A stretch of 64,000 nucleotides of DNA. Origin: Vibrio sp. UBA2441. GTDB lineage: Bacteria > Pseudomonadota > Gammaproteobacteria > Enterobacterales > Vibrionaceae. The notes below the pieces were generated by a model. It was given only the letters and a program-made list of their open reading frames with translations, ran no database searches and was not told the DNA's origin. This document shows, piece by piece, positions 32,952 through 44,512 of this stretch. The stretch's first letter is position 1. Every line of letters starts with the position of its first letter. The position numbers and the translations under genes are program-made. The stretch spans positions 64,143-128,142 of the forward strand of contig DDQN01000079.1 in assembly GCA_002342685.1 (NCBI GenBank), read 5' to 3'.

Positions 32952-34610
32952 TCAAAGCTCTGCCAGTGCGGGTTCGGATGGCTTTTTCTGCTTCCTCTTA
33001 TTTGCGTTTTTGAGCAAGCGAATGAGATGTGCACTGTCCCAGTGTTGTTCATTTTCCTGATATATGGACTTCATCATCTGTTTAAGCTCAAGTCTTATAT
33101 CACTGACCACCGCTTCGCTAACGTTGTGGTTCTCTTCTATCCAGAGGTCGAGTAGTGCCTGAGACTGAATGCCATCGCTGTTTTTGAGGGCGGTAATCAG
33201 CTGTTTTATCGTGTCGTCGTCGGTATTTATTTGCGGCTGTTCGTCACGTACGGGACGTCGGTGTCGTAGTAATAATAAAACAGTCGTTAGCCAGAGCAGG
33301 GCAAATAGGGCGGTTAAATAAGGCCAGATACCAGCATCTTCAATGATGACTTTTTCAACCTCTATCTCATTTGGATTCTGTTTACTCTCTGTTGTTTGAG
33401 TGGGCATGAGTGAAAGCACTGGTGAGTCACTCTGTGTTGCGGTAAGAAACAGACCATCGACCTTAGCCGTCTCTGAGCGTTTCTCTCGAGTATTCCACCA
33501 GGAGATATTGATGGGGGGCAGTGAGATATCTCCGGGTTCTTTAGGAATAAGAACCTGTTTGATGGTCATTGTGACGCTATGGTTGTTGCTGCCAAATTGC
33601 GGGGACTCTTCGTAAAGACGAATCGAACCGGGATAGCTCACCTCAATATTCGGTAAATGAGATTGTGCGACATTTTCAACGCTAAGGGTGAGAATTCTGG
33701 TCAGTGGGCTGCCTACCTGAGTTTCTATAGCGCCTTTACCTTCAATGATAGCGCCAGTCTCGTCTTGCCAGACTTGATTCAGTTTTAAGTTTGAGCTCGG
33801 TAACCAGTTGCCTTTAACGTTGGTTGGCTTGGCTAATACGTTTATTTGTATTTGCGCACGTTCAGTATCGACAGGGATTAATTTCGTTGCTCCAGTTCTG
33901 CTATTTCGGTTGAGTACGATGACGTTTATTTTTGGGCCATGGATCATGAATTGACCAGATTCCTGCGCTGAAATCTGATAAGCCTGATCGACAATGGTGA
34001 CTTCCAGACCGTCGATCACAGTTTGATATTGTTTAGATTCCCCTACTGGCTCAATTTCAAGCGTGCCTGAATGAATTGGCGGCTCGATCGAAGGGTTTTG
34101 CAACTGGCGTGGATCGGTTTTAACAATAAGACGTGTAGCCAAGCGAGCTATCTCGCCGGGATAAATCTCTTTCTGGCTTAACTTGGTTTGAAACTCAATC
34201 AAATCCTGTTGGCGAGGCGCTGATGGGTCAACTGTAGAGGTGATTTGAATGGGATCGGTTGTGTCATTGCCAACGGCAAAGCTGGGAATGGTTAATATGC
34301 CTGATCTTAGAGGCGCTAACGATATATTCCACTCACTTCTTACCGATGTTTTGCCATTGATCGAGTTTCGTGAGGAGCCAAAATTTGGCGAACCCATAAA
34401 AAAGTCGTCGTCCAGCACTGAGAAGTCCACGTCATCAGAATTGAGTCGTTCATCAGACACTATTTTTAACAGAAAAACTTCCCCTTTAGCAACTTGGTTG
34501 GCTGAAATGCTCGCTATTACCGCCGCTAGTGAATGCTCACTTACAAAGCTAAGCATAACGATAATTATGCAGAGAAGATTAAGTGGGATTCTAGAATATA
34601 GTGCTCTCAT
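32952..34610 (-). CDS. batD: BatD-type membrane protein (oxygen tolerance family)
   Basis: This protein of about 552 aa has a signal peptide, a long periplasmic region of beta-rich repeats (from AVIASISANQVAKGE) and one membrane span near residue 440 (IWPYLTALFALLWLTTVLLLL), then a cytosolic tail. This is the BatD/DUF11-like layout of MoxR-VWA operons. An ATG at 34610, 3 bases after the previous stop, is preferred; a GTG at 34619 is the alternative. It is the last gene of the operon. Confidence 0.78.
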   Translation of the reverse strand: MRALYSRIPLNLLCIIIVMLSFVSEHSLAAVIASISANQVAKGEVFLLKIVSDERLNSDDVDFSVLDDDFFMGSPNFGSSRNSINGKTSVRSEWNISLAPLRSGILTIPSFAVGNDTTDPIQITSTVDPSAPRQQDLIEFQTKLSQKEIYPGEIARLATRLIVKTDPRQLQNPSIEPPIHSGTLEIEPVGESKQYQTVIDGLEVTIVDQAYQISAQESGQFMIHGPKINVIVLNRNSRTGATKLIPVDTERAQIQINVLAKPTNVKGNWLPSSNLKLNQVWQDETGAIIEGKGAIETQVGSPLTRILTLSVENVAQSHLPNIEVSYPGSIRLYEESPQFGSNNHSVTMTIKQVLIPKEPGDISLPPINISWWNTREKRSETAKVDGLFLTATQSDSPVLSLMPTQTTESKQNPNEIEVEKVIIEDAGIWPYLTALFALLWLTTVLLLLRHRRPVRDEQPQINTDDDTIKQLITALKNSDGIQSQALLDLWIEENHNVSEAVVSDIRLELKQMMKSIYQENEQHWDSAHLIRLLKNANKRKQKKPSEPALAEL

Positions 34611-34612
34611 AT

Positions 34613-36407
<1,795 letters not shown>

Positions 36408-36415
<8 letters not shown>

Positions 36416-37385
36416 GGTTTCTTCTCACTATGGTTAGGATGATAGAAAGCAATAACGCGATTGTAAGGGGGTAGCTAAACCACTCCATTTGTGGACGCCA
36501 AGTCTCTTTAATATTAGCAATTGGCTCAAGTTCATCAATTATTTGGTATATATCCTGAAGCTCTTGTTGGTTTCTGGCACGAAAATACTGTCCTCCCGTT
36601 ATTTGCGCTATATTGGTTAGTGTCTCTTCATCCAGGTCTTTGGCTGTATTGACTTTTCTGGCCATGAAAAATTCTTGTACTACCATCTCTCCGGCACCAA
36701 TGCCCACGGTGTAGATCGTCGTATTATATTTTTTCGCAATTTCAGCTGCTTTTGTTGGTTCCAGAACACCAGTTGTATTTGAACCGTCACTAAGCAGTAT
36801 CATTACTCGCTGAGGCGCATCGCTATCGATGAATGTTTTGGTGGCGAGCCCAATGCCTTCTCCAATGGCGGTTTTTTTGCCAACTAACCCCAGTACTGTT
36901 TGGTTGAGTTGTTTGGAAATAGTCTCTCTATCTAAAGTTAATGGTGTTTGTAGATAGGCGTTATCACCAAAAAGTACCAAGCCAAGGCGATCTCCTTTGC
37001 GTTTGGCAATAAACTCAGAGAGTACTTGTTTAACCGACGTCAGGCGGTCAACATATTCGCCTTCGAACGCCATGTCTTTTGTTTCCATTGAACCAGACAG
37101 ATCGACGACCAGCATCATGTCCCGGTGCTTTGGCTGGTTTTCAACGGGGTCACCATACCAAACGGGTCTTGCGCTTGCTGTGATCAGAGATAACCAGAGT
37201 AGAATAGCCAGAACTTTGTGCAAAATGTTGCTTGGTGCTGTTGCCTGATTTTCTTGCGGCAAATAGGGCAATGATATTGCGGCTTGTTCTTGTTGAGCCG
37301 GAGCAAAGAAGTAGATTAATACTGGTAGTGGAAGCAGGATAAACATCCACCACCAGATAAATTCAAAATGGAGCAGATTATTCAC
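36408..37385 (-). CDS. batA: VWA-domain membrane protein (BatA-type)
   Basis: The GTG start at 37385 is chosen because it gives the typical N-terminal membrane span (MNNLLHFEFIWWWMFILL) and has a G-rich site upstream. A longer frame to 37496 overlaps the previous gene too far. The 325 aa product has a VWA domain with intact metal site DLSGS and LLSDGSNTTG, flanked by membrane spans at both ends. Like BatA, it should display the VWA domain in the periplasm or cytoplasm as a metal-dependent adhesion surface for partners. It overlaps both neighbours by 8 bases. Confidence 0.88.
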
Positions 37386-37860
37386 GTCCCCCCCTTTTAG
37401 GTGGAAGAGCGGAATGTAGCCATTGATCGCATTGTGATACGAGTTTGGCTCGGTCAAATTGAGCATCTTTTTGATAAAGCGCTTCTGTCCATTCACTCAA
37501 ATTGGTGGAAAAAATAGATTCAGATACCTGTGAATCTAAAAAGGTAATCCATTCTTTACCTGACAGCTGAGCAACACGTGATCTGGGATAATAGCTGAGA
37601 ACCGCCTGACGAACGATTTCCATTGCTCCTGAAGGCGTAATGGTTGAATGTTCGAGGTTCAGTAAAGCAATGGCGGCTTTTTTTGCTCTCATTCGACGTT
37701 TCTGCCAGCGCCATAATAGAACGGTAAAAATGATAGTAACAATGAATGTAGCTATTAGGCTCCACCATCCCCATGCTACCGGCCAGAAGCTCGGTGGGGC
37801 AGGAAGGTGCAAGGGCTGAAGTGTAAGGGGATGACTTGAAGTCGTAGTGGTTTCCGTCAT
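37378..37860 (-). CDS. DUF4381 family membrane protein
   Basis: This 160 aa protein has a proline-rich N terminus (LQPLHLPAPPSFWPVAWGWW), one membrane span (about 30-50) and a basic cytoplasmic segment followed by a helical domain. The layout matches DUF4381 proteins, regularly found between DUF58 and VWA genes in MoxR operons. It overlaps both neighbouring genes by 4 and 8 bases, so it is fully inside the operon. Molecular function is unknown. Confidence 0.82.
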   Translation of the reverse strand: MTETTTTSSHPLTLQPLHLPAPPSFWPVAWGWWSLIATFIVTIIFTVLLWRWQKRRMRAKKAAIALLNLEHSTITPSGAMEIVRQAVLSYYPRSRVAQLSGKEWITFLDSQVSESIFSTNLSEWTEALYQKDAQFDRAKLVSQCDQWLHSALPPKRGGRE

Positions 37861-38783
37861 TGCTGTGTCCCGGCAATTTGATTAATTAAAGGCTGTGCAC
37901 TAGAAATTGAATAATAAGGGATAGCCAGAGAATGGCATAAAGATAATAATTTTTCTTGATGCAATTCAAAAGCTTGTTCTAATTTATTTCTGGTCGATTT
38001 TGCAGCGAAGTTTAACCACATTGTCTGTTTCTGGTTGGTCACTTTCTCAGTTCCCCGATAAGAGGTATAACCCATTTCAAGCGGGTCATAAAAATGTATT
38101 ATCTGGATCCGGTTGTGCTGCCGAAGTTGACTGAACAGCGCTTTGTCTTGTTCGAAATTTAGCCGGGTAAAATCACTGCATATGATGATATCACTGCCCT
38201 TAGGACACAACTTATTGAGTGCATGAAGTCCGTGGGAGAGTGGTTGCTCATCTGAGCTCATATTATGCATAGACTTATTGTGTAGCTCAATGAGTTTACT
38301 GAGAAGTTGCAGTGGTCCTTTATTACGTGATGTCGGCTTGATATCAAACAAGCCAGAACCTGAATCCAGTATGGCACCAACCCTATCTTTTTGTTCAATG
38401 GATAACCAGCTTAACAAGCTTGCCATATGGGCCATTTGAACGGATTTGAGCATATATGATGAACCAAAGCGCATTGATTTACTGAAATCAAGAAACAGCA
38501 TTACTGGTTGTTCTCTTTCCTCTGCAAATAACTTGGTATGTGGTTTACCCGTTCTAGCTGTGACACGCCAATCTATAGAGCGTATGTCGTCTCCCGGTTG
38601 ATATCGTCGCACTTCAGAAAAGTGCATTCCCCGGCCTTGTTGTTTACTTTGGTGTTGGCCATTTAGCTGCGACCACAGGCTCTTACCCGGAGGCAACCAC
38701 CGAACCGTCTGGCTTTTATAAGGCAATAGCTCTTTCAATGTGAGAGAGACGCCATCTGAGTGTATAGGCAGAGAATATCTCAT
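37857..38783 (-). CDS. DUF58 domain protein
   Basis: This 308 aa soluble protein has the DUF58 signature, RRYQPGDDIRSIDWRVTARTG followed by a VWA-like metal site DFSKSMRFGS. DUF58 proteins work with MoxR ATPases in cell-envelope assembly or stress tolerance. It starts 6 bases after the moxR stop and overlaps the DUF4381 start by 4 bases. Confidence 0.88.
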   Translation of the reverse strand: MRYSLPIHSDGVSLTLKELLPYKSQTVRWLPPGKSLWSQLNGQHQSKQQGRGMHFSEVRRYQPGDDIRSIDWRVTARTGKPHTKLFAEEREQPVMLFLDFSKSMRFGSSYMLKSVQMAHMASLLSWLSIEQKDRVGAILDSGSGLFDIKPTSRNKGPLQLLSKLIELHNKSMHNMSSDEQPLSHGLHALNKLCPKGSDIIICSDFTRLNFEQDKALFSQLRQHNRIQIIHFYDPLEMGYTSYRGTEKVTNQKQTMWLNFAAKSTRNKLEQAFELHQEKLLSLCHSLAIPYYSISSAQPLINQIAGTQQ

Positions 38784-38789
38784 CAGGCT

Positions 38790-39746
38790 CTACGCGCTTC
38801 CAACCAGAGAAATTAACTGTTGAACAACCTGATTAGGGTGAACCCCTTCAGCCTGCGCCTGATAACTTAGCAGAAGTCGGTGACGTAGCACGGGGAATGC
38901 CATTTTTTGTACGTCTTCTGGGGTCACATAATCTCTTCCGTTCAGCCAGGCTATAGCTCTGGCACAGCGATCTAAAGCAATAGTTGCTCGCGGGCTTACT
39001 CCCATTTCTAACCATTCTGAAAGCTGAGGGCTATATTTCTCTGGTTGTCGAGTTGCTATTACAAGGCGAACAATGTATTGCTCTATTTCTTCGGCCATAT
39101 GAACGGATAAAGCTTCTCGGCGTGCAGAGAATATTTCTTCTTGACTGATTGAAATGGCCTCAATACATGTTTCGCCTAAAGCTTCTCCACGGTTAAGCCG
39201 CAAAATGTCTAACTCACTTTTCGCGTCTGGATAATTTACGTCCAAGTGGAGTAAGAAACGATCAAGCTGGGCTTCTGGCAGAGGGTACGTACCTTCTTGT
39301 TCTATTGGATTTTGTGTCGCCATAACTAAGAATAGTTCTGGTAACGGGTAGGTTTTTCGGCCTGCAGTAATTTGCTTCTCAGCCATCGCTTCTAACATGG
39401 CAGCTTGAACTTTAGCTGGGGCGCGGTTGATTTCATCCGCCAGAATAAGCGAGTTAAAAATAGGGCCTGCCTGAAAGGTAAATTTACCTGTCTCAGGCCG
39501 GAAAATATCTGTACCTGTTAAATCAGCGGGTAAAAGGTCAGGGGTGAATTGAATACGATGAAAGTCACCTTCGATACATTCAGATAGTTTTTGTACTGCA
39601 CGGGTTTTTGCTAAGCCGGGAGGACCTTCTACTAGAATATGTCCATCGGCTAAAAGCGCAACTAATAGCTGTTTTACCAGTTCGGTTTGGCCGATGATCT
39701 GGGAGTCCAGATAGCCTTGAAGCTTTTGAAATAATTCAGAATGCAT
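38790..39746 (-). CDS. moxR: MoxR-type AAA+ ATPase
   Basis: This 318 aa ATPase has Walker A GPPGLAKT (about 41-48), Walker B LILADEINRAP, sensor 1 ATQNPIEQEGTYPLPEAQLDRF and the C-terminal lid with RHRLLLSYQAQAEG. MoxR proteins act as chaperones, often with VWA-domain partners. It is the first gene of the six-gene operon that includes DUF58, DUF4381, two VWA and BatD genes. Confidence 0.94.
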   Translation of the reverse strand: MHSELFQKLQGYLDSQIIGQTELVKQLLVALLADGHILVEGPPGLAKTRAVQKLSECIEGDFHRIQFTPDLLPADLTGTDIFRPETGKFTFQAGPIFNSLILADEINRAPAKVQAAMLEAMAEKQITAGRKTYPLPELFLVMATQNPIEQEGTYPLPEAQLDRFLLHLDVNYPDAKSELDILRLNRGEALGETCIEAISISQEEIFSARREALSVHMAEEIEQYIVRLVIATRQPEKYSPQLSEWLEMGVSPRATIALDRCARAIAWLNGRDYVTPEDVQKMAFPVLRHRLLLSYQAQAEGVHPNQVVQQLISLVGSA

Positions 39747-39994
39747 AGAGGTACATCTCCTACTTTTTAACTCTTTGTTGCCTTTTTCGAGAAAAAGTTC
39801 AATAGAGAATGAGAAAGGTTAGATTATGAAGTTCAAAACAGAGTTATCAAGATTTTTTTAACTTAACTGGTTGATTTATCCACAATAGAGCCGTTTGAAT
39901 ACAATTATATCGATGTTGACACTATCAGTAATTCTAGAATCCCACGATTGAAATAGGTACACTTTGGCAAAACAGACTTAAATTGGTGCTATAA

Positions 39995-40195
39995 ATGAGT
40001 GATTTTGAAAAAGAGCTGGAGATGTTGTCGCAGGATTCATCTGATGAACCTGAAGTTAAACTTCCTACTCTGGAAGAGCAAAAAGCGGTCGTTGAAAAAC
40101 TAAAGAAGCTGGAAGCAGAAGGTAAATTAACGCCGGAGGTTCTTGAACAACACTTTGGTCAGTTTTATAAAACCACCGATAATCCTATCCATTAA
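39995..40195 (+). CDS. Small acidic protein of unknown function
   Basis: This 66 aa acidic, helical protein (MSDFEKELEMLSQDSSDEPE, then helices up to FYKTTDNPIH) has no membrane segment. It is followed by a strong terminator and stands alone. Short conserved proteins of this size occur in vibrios, but I cannot name a family. The protein is real by its own terminator and codon quality. Confidence 0.65.
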   Translation: MSDFEKELEMLSQDSSDEPEVKLPTLEEQKAVVEKLKKLEAEGKLTPEVLEQHFGQFYKTTDNPIH

Positions 40196-40215
40196 TCGCG
40201 GTTACCTGAGTATTA

Positions 40216-40241
40216 AACCCACTTTAGCAAGTGGGTTTTTT
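40216..40241 (+). terminator. Terminator after the small acidic protein gene
   Basis: AACCCACTT (40216-40224) pairs with AAGTGGGTT (40229-40237), followed by TTTTTT. Confidence 0.88.
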
Positions 40242-40608
40242 GTATTTAAGTCTATAGTTTAAAGAATTATATATCCCTAAATAACTTCAACTCGCCTATT
40301 TCTGCGTCAGATAACTTTGAAAGAGAATGTCAGTGCTTCAGCTATTTTTCTTGAACTGACCTCGTTGATGAAGCTGTGAATTATGTATATTGTATATGCA
40401 CTCATCGTCTTATAATTGCAAATTAGTAAATAATCTATGTCTCACTTTCAAAAATAACACTAAACTGTATAAGAAGATCCGCTTGAAATTTCGCTTTATA
40501 AGCGCATTCTAAAGGCTAAGTGATTTTTAAGATGTTCTAAATTATCCAGTTACGTAGAAAGTGGCATTTGAATAACGGAAATGTAAACACAGGTCAGAAG
40601 GGGTTGAA
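40242..40608. other. Intergenic region before the HD-GYP regulator
   Basis: This is about 367 bases of AT-rich sequence. It holds a short palindrome (tgtatattgtatatgcac near 40385) and ends in a good ribosome site (agaagggg). I see no gene or recognised operator. Confidence 0.6.
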
Positions 40609-42153
40609 ATGGAGTTGTTTGCTGATCTTCGTGATCCAAAAAAGAACAATGAACCACAAGTAAAGAAGATTCAGTCAGAGAAATCTTGGCGTGTGTTGCT
40701 TGTTGATGATGATGAGCAGATGCATCAAATTACGCGAATAGCTTTGAATGGGTTTGAATTTCAAGGGAAAGGGTTAGAGCTTATATCGGCCTTTTCTGGC
40801 CAACAAGCAAAAGAACTGTTAAATATTGAAGGTGATATATCGATTGCATTAATTGATGTTGTCATGGAAACAGAACATGCTGGCCTTGATTTAGTAAAAT
40901 ATATAAGGACAGAACAGAAAAATAGACAGATTCGTTTGGTACTTCGTACAGGACAAGCCGGACAAGCGCCGGAAGACGTGGTTATCAAGGAATATGAGAT
41001 AGATGATTATAAAGAAAAAACAGAACTGACCACCCAAAAGCTACGCACTCTGCTTTACTCAATGTTGAGATCTTACCGTGATCTTTGCCTTATTGAAGAG
41101 CAGAAAGAAGGCCTGAGTAAGGTTATCGAGGCCTCGGCAAATGTTCAAAATACCAATTCCCTTAAGACCTATGCAACAACAGTATTATATCAGCTGACTT
41201 CCCTGCTAAAATTGGATGCTTCTGCATTTTATTGCTTGGTACAGCCCAGCTCTGATGGCGAGGAGACAAGGGCGCTTACCCTAGCCGCTACTGGTGAATA
41301 CGTCAATTTTTATCCTGAATGCTCGTTCGAATTGTTACCTGACTTGGTGGCGAGTAGATGCTTAGAAGCCATCTCTTTTAGTTCATCTTTAAGTTTTGAC
41401 GACGCTTATGTCTTTTTCGCTACGGATGAGCGCGGTGTAAATAGCATTTTATATATCAACTTGAACTCGATATTGACCGAATTGGATAAGCAACTGCTAG
41501 AGATATACATGCAGAATATCTGCCTTACCTTTGAAAACATCAATTTGATGGTGGATTTGCAGGATACGTCTAAAGAGTTGGTTTATAACCTGGCGAATGC
41601 GGTGGAAGCCCGTAGTAAAGAAACCGGAGCTCATGTACAACGTGTGTCTCTGATCAGTGAAAGATTAGGTCAGTTGTATGGGTTACCGGATTATGAGACG
41701 GCGCTGATTAAGCATGCTTCTCCTCTTCATGATGTAGGTAAAGTCGCAATACCTGACAGCATTCTTCATAAGCCGGGAAAACTGGATGCAGAAGAGTGGG
41801 AGGTAATGAAAAGGCACGTCGATTATGGGGTAGAAATTTTAAGTAATTCTAAACGACGCCTGATCTTAGTAGCCAAAGAGATCGCCGGCTTTCACCACGA
41901 GAAATGGGATGGAAGCGGTTATCCTGGGGGATTGTCCGGAATGGATATTCCTGTTGCCGGAAGGTTAACCGCTGTTGCCGATGTGTTCGATGCACTTGGC
42001 TCTAAGCGCAGTTACAAAGAGCCTTGGCCTGATGATAAAATTAAACAAGAGTTCTTGGCTCAAAAAGGTAAACATTTTGAGCCACAAATGGTGGATTTAT
42101 TGATCAAGAATTGGGATGAATTTGTCGCCATTCGACTGCAACATCCGGATTAA
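40609..42153 (+). CDS. Response regulator with DUF3369 and HD-GYP domains
   Basis: This 514 aa protein has an N-terminal receiver domain (about 28-150) with phospho-acceptor Asp83 in LIDVVMET, a DUF3369 sensor-like middle domain (about 165-310) and an HD-GYP domain (about 325-510). His374-Asp375 lie in LHDVGK, and the GYP region reads HHEKWDGSGYPGGL. Such proteins hydrolyse cyclic di-GMP. It ends 13 bases from the end of a convergent histidine kinase gene, which may be its partner. The ribosome site is agaagggg. Confidence 0.9.
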   Translation: MELFADLRDPKKNNEPQVKKIQSEKSWRVLLVDDDEQMHQITRIALNGFEFQGKGLELISAFSGQQAKELLNIEGDISIALIDVVMETEHAGLDLVKYIRTEQKNRQIRLVLRTGQAGQAPEDVVIKEYEIDDYKEKTELTTQKLRTLLYSMLRSYRDLCLIEEQKEGLSKVIEASANVQNTNSLKTYATTVLYQLTSLLKLDASAFYCLVQPSSDGEETRALTLAATGEYVNFYPECSFELLPDLVASRCLEAISFSSSLSFDDAYVFFATDERGVNSILYINLNSILTELDKQLLEIYMQNICLTFENINLMVDLQDTSKELVYNLANAVEARSKETGAHVQRVSLISERLGQLYGLPDYETALIKHASPLHDVGKVAIPDSILHKPGKLDAEEWEVMKRHVDYGVEILSNSKRRLILVAKEIAGFHHEKWDGSGYPGGLSGMDIPVAGRLTAVADVFDALGSKRSYKEPWPDDKIKQEFLAQKGKHFEPQMVDLLIKNWDEFVAIRLQHPD

Positions 42154-42166
42154 ATAAGAAATGTTG

Positions 42167-44146
42167 TTATCTTGAAATAGAGGAGTTGGGATTGTTTTCC
42201 AGCTCCTCTATTTCTTTTTCTACAGACATAGGTAGCTGACTTGGTAACCAAAACTTAAAATGTACCCCTTGACCAGGTTCAGAATCAAATTCGAGGTGAC
42301 CTTCCAGTTTATGTTGAATAAGGTTAAACACTAAATTTAAGCCTAACCCTGATCCACCTTTGCCACGCTTACTGGTAAAGAAGGGTTCGAATATTTTTTG
42401 GTGTAAGCTTTTTTCGATGCCGCTGCCATTATCTTTATAGTCAAATACAATATTTTCGCCGTCTTGTTCGAAGCTAATAATTATCTCTGGAGCAACCTGA
42501 GAAGAAAATGCATGGTTGACACTGTTAAGGACTAAATTAGATATAACCTGAGTTAATACTCCAGGAAGACTGTTCATAGATATGGTTGTATCACCAACTA
42601 AGCGTGGTTCTACAGGGATTTTTCTTGTTTCAGGGTGCAGGCTGGCAATGAGAGAAGACAATACCTGATAAACCTGAAAATGGCTCCGGCTTTCTGATAC
42701 TTGGTCAACGGCCGTTTGTTTAAAGTCTTTAATTAGTTTTGCGCCACGATTCAGATTGCTTTCTAACATATCTGTGCTTTCATGCAGGCGATGCATTAAG
42801 TCAGAAAACTGAGTTGTGGTAAGGGTTTGACTTTCGAATGATTGATTTAGTTCGTCGATAATCTCTTTAATAACCGATGCTGCAGTTACCGATATACCTA
42901 AAGGGGTATTAACTTCATGAGCTACCCCTGAAACCAAACCACCTAATGCCGCCAATTTTTCGGATTCGATAAGTTGCTGCTGGGTTTTTTGTAGGCGATG
43001 CATACTGGTTTCGAGATCTTGAGTTCGTTCAATCACCTTTCCTTCTAATGTGTCATTCAGCTCTTCCAGCTCAATTTTTGCTTGCTGTAGTACAGTAATA
43101 TCGATGGCTGTGCCGCGGAAGCTCATGAATTCATGATCTTTATATATGGCGTTTGCGTGAAAGAGAAGGTAATGGGTATTTCCATCAATAATTACAGTTT
43201 CCTGACAGAAGGAAAAGCTCTTCTTCTTGGCGATTTTATCAAGTAGGGTTTCTGCCTTTTTAAGGGCAATAAGATCACTTAAATGGAGTTGTATAGATTT
43301 ATCAATGCCAAGGCTGTTAATCATTTCTGAAGAGGCGTAAATTAGATTGTCATTCTTGTCCGTTTCCCATAGCCAATCAGATGCCACGTTGGCGAAGTCG
43401 GTGAAGCGTTCTTGTTCATATTTAATATTGTTATAAAGAAGCGTTAAGCGAGAGGTGATTTTGTTTGTCTCATCACCCAACTGATGCAATTCATCACTAT
43501 GGTGGGAAACCCATTTTTTGGATGGCAAAAATAAAGGTTTACTTGGGTGTCGAGGGTTGTACTTTCTAAGATATTGAGCAATATAAAATATCCTGCGATT
43601 TATACTAATGTGAATAACCATCAAGATAACGACACAAACTATAATTGTTTTTAAGGCATTGATCCCCAGAGTGATAAGAAACTGCTGAAGGAGGTAGTCG
43701 TATATCTCTTGCTCATCGGATTCTACCCGTAAAGTACCAAGTATTTCAGGTTCCTCATTATAGGTTGACTGATAAACTATCAGGTATTCGTCGGTGATGG
43801 CGTTTTCAATGACTGGCGTGCCAGCATAGAAAAGTTCGCTTGCAGAGCGAACCTCAAGATAATTGATTCTGGGAAGGTTTATTAGTCCTTCTAGTTTTTG
43901 CTGTAGTAACTTTAAATCAAATTCCCACAGGGAAGCAGCGAGTAGTGGTACATGAATGTTTTCTATCTCTTGATGGCGATTTTGAACATCACTCAGTTCC
44001 CGCTTATAGTCCCAGATTAATTGAAGAGAGGTGGCGGTCAGGGTAACGGTTCCACTAATTAATACCATAATAAGAATGATTCGCTTCCCGATACGGCTAT
44101 GAATTGGATTACTAATATTGTCAGCCATCTTTTTTATTGTATTCAT
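42167..44146 (-). CDS. Membrane sensor histidine kinase with PAS domain
   Basis: This 659 aa protein has two membrane spans (about 21-42 and 160-182) around a small periplasmic sensor, a linker region, a PAS domain (about 245-350) and a coiled coil (about 355-400). The HisKA domain has His410 in GVAHEVNTPLG; the ATPase domain follows with DNGSGI and FEPFFTSKRGKGGSGLGL. It resembles kinases that work with DUF3369/HD response regulators, and such a regulator lies convergently beside it. Confidence 0.9.
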   Translation of the reverse strand: MNTIKKMADNISNPIHSRIGKRIILIMVLISGTVTLTATSLQLIWDYKRELSDVQNRHQEIENIHVPLLAASLWEFDLKLLQQKLEGLINLPRINYLEVRSASELFYAGTPVIENAITDEYLIVYQSTYNEEPEILGTLRVESDEQEIYDYLLQQFLITLGINALKTIIVCVVILMVIHISINRRIFYIAQYLRKYNPRHPSKPLFLPSKKWVSHHSDELHQLGDETNKITSRLTLLYNNIKYEQERFTDFANVASDWLWETDKNDNLIYASSEMINSLGIDKSIQLHLSDLIALKKAETLLDKIAKKKSFSFCQETVIIDGNTHYLLFHANAIYKDHEFMSFRGTAIDITVLQQAKIELEELNDTLEGKVIERTQDLETSMHRLQKTQQQLIESEKLAALGGLVSGVAHEVNTPLGISVTAASVIKEIIDELNQSFESQTLTTTQFSDLMHRLHESTDMLESNLNRGAKLIKDFKQTAVDQVSESRSHFQVYQVLSSLIASLHPETRKIPVEPRLVGDTTISMNSLPGVLTQVISNLVLNSVNHAFSSQVAPEIIISFEQDGENIVFDYKDNGSGIEKSLHQKIFEPFFTSKRGKGGSGLGLNLVFNLIQHKLEGHLEFDSEPGQGVHFKFWLPSQLPMSVEKEIEELENNPNSSISR

Positions 44147-44512
44147 ACCAGACCTTTAAATGCGTGTTGCTGTTAGTATAGTTGTCTCAAACACCAATGG
44201 TGAATCTTGCAAGTCGTAGAACGTGATATCGCTAAAGTTAATTCGAGTATAGTCGCAAACGAGTGTTGATTGGCAAAGCACAAGACTACGCATTTGAGTA
44301 TGATGTAATATTTTAATGATTGAGTATTTGCAGTCTAGTTAACGTAATATTCATTAGTCTTTCACTTTATTTAACTTAATTGATATATTCTGCTTATATC
44401 TCAAGTGACCTCAAATGTAGACTTTAAACTGTAATAAACAAAAATGACGTTGATTGAGCGAATTCTCTTACTAGGCTATTAAACCTTTTGATGGTATCGA
44501 AAGGTGTGTGAA
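44147..44512. other. Intergenic region between divergent kinase and GGDEF-EAL genes
   Basis: This is about 366 bases, AT-rich, containing promoters for both flanking genes by position. I see no clear operator, repeat or extra gene. AAAGGTG lies before the GGDEF-EAL start. Confidence 0.6.
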
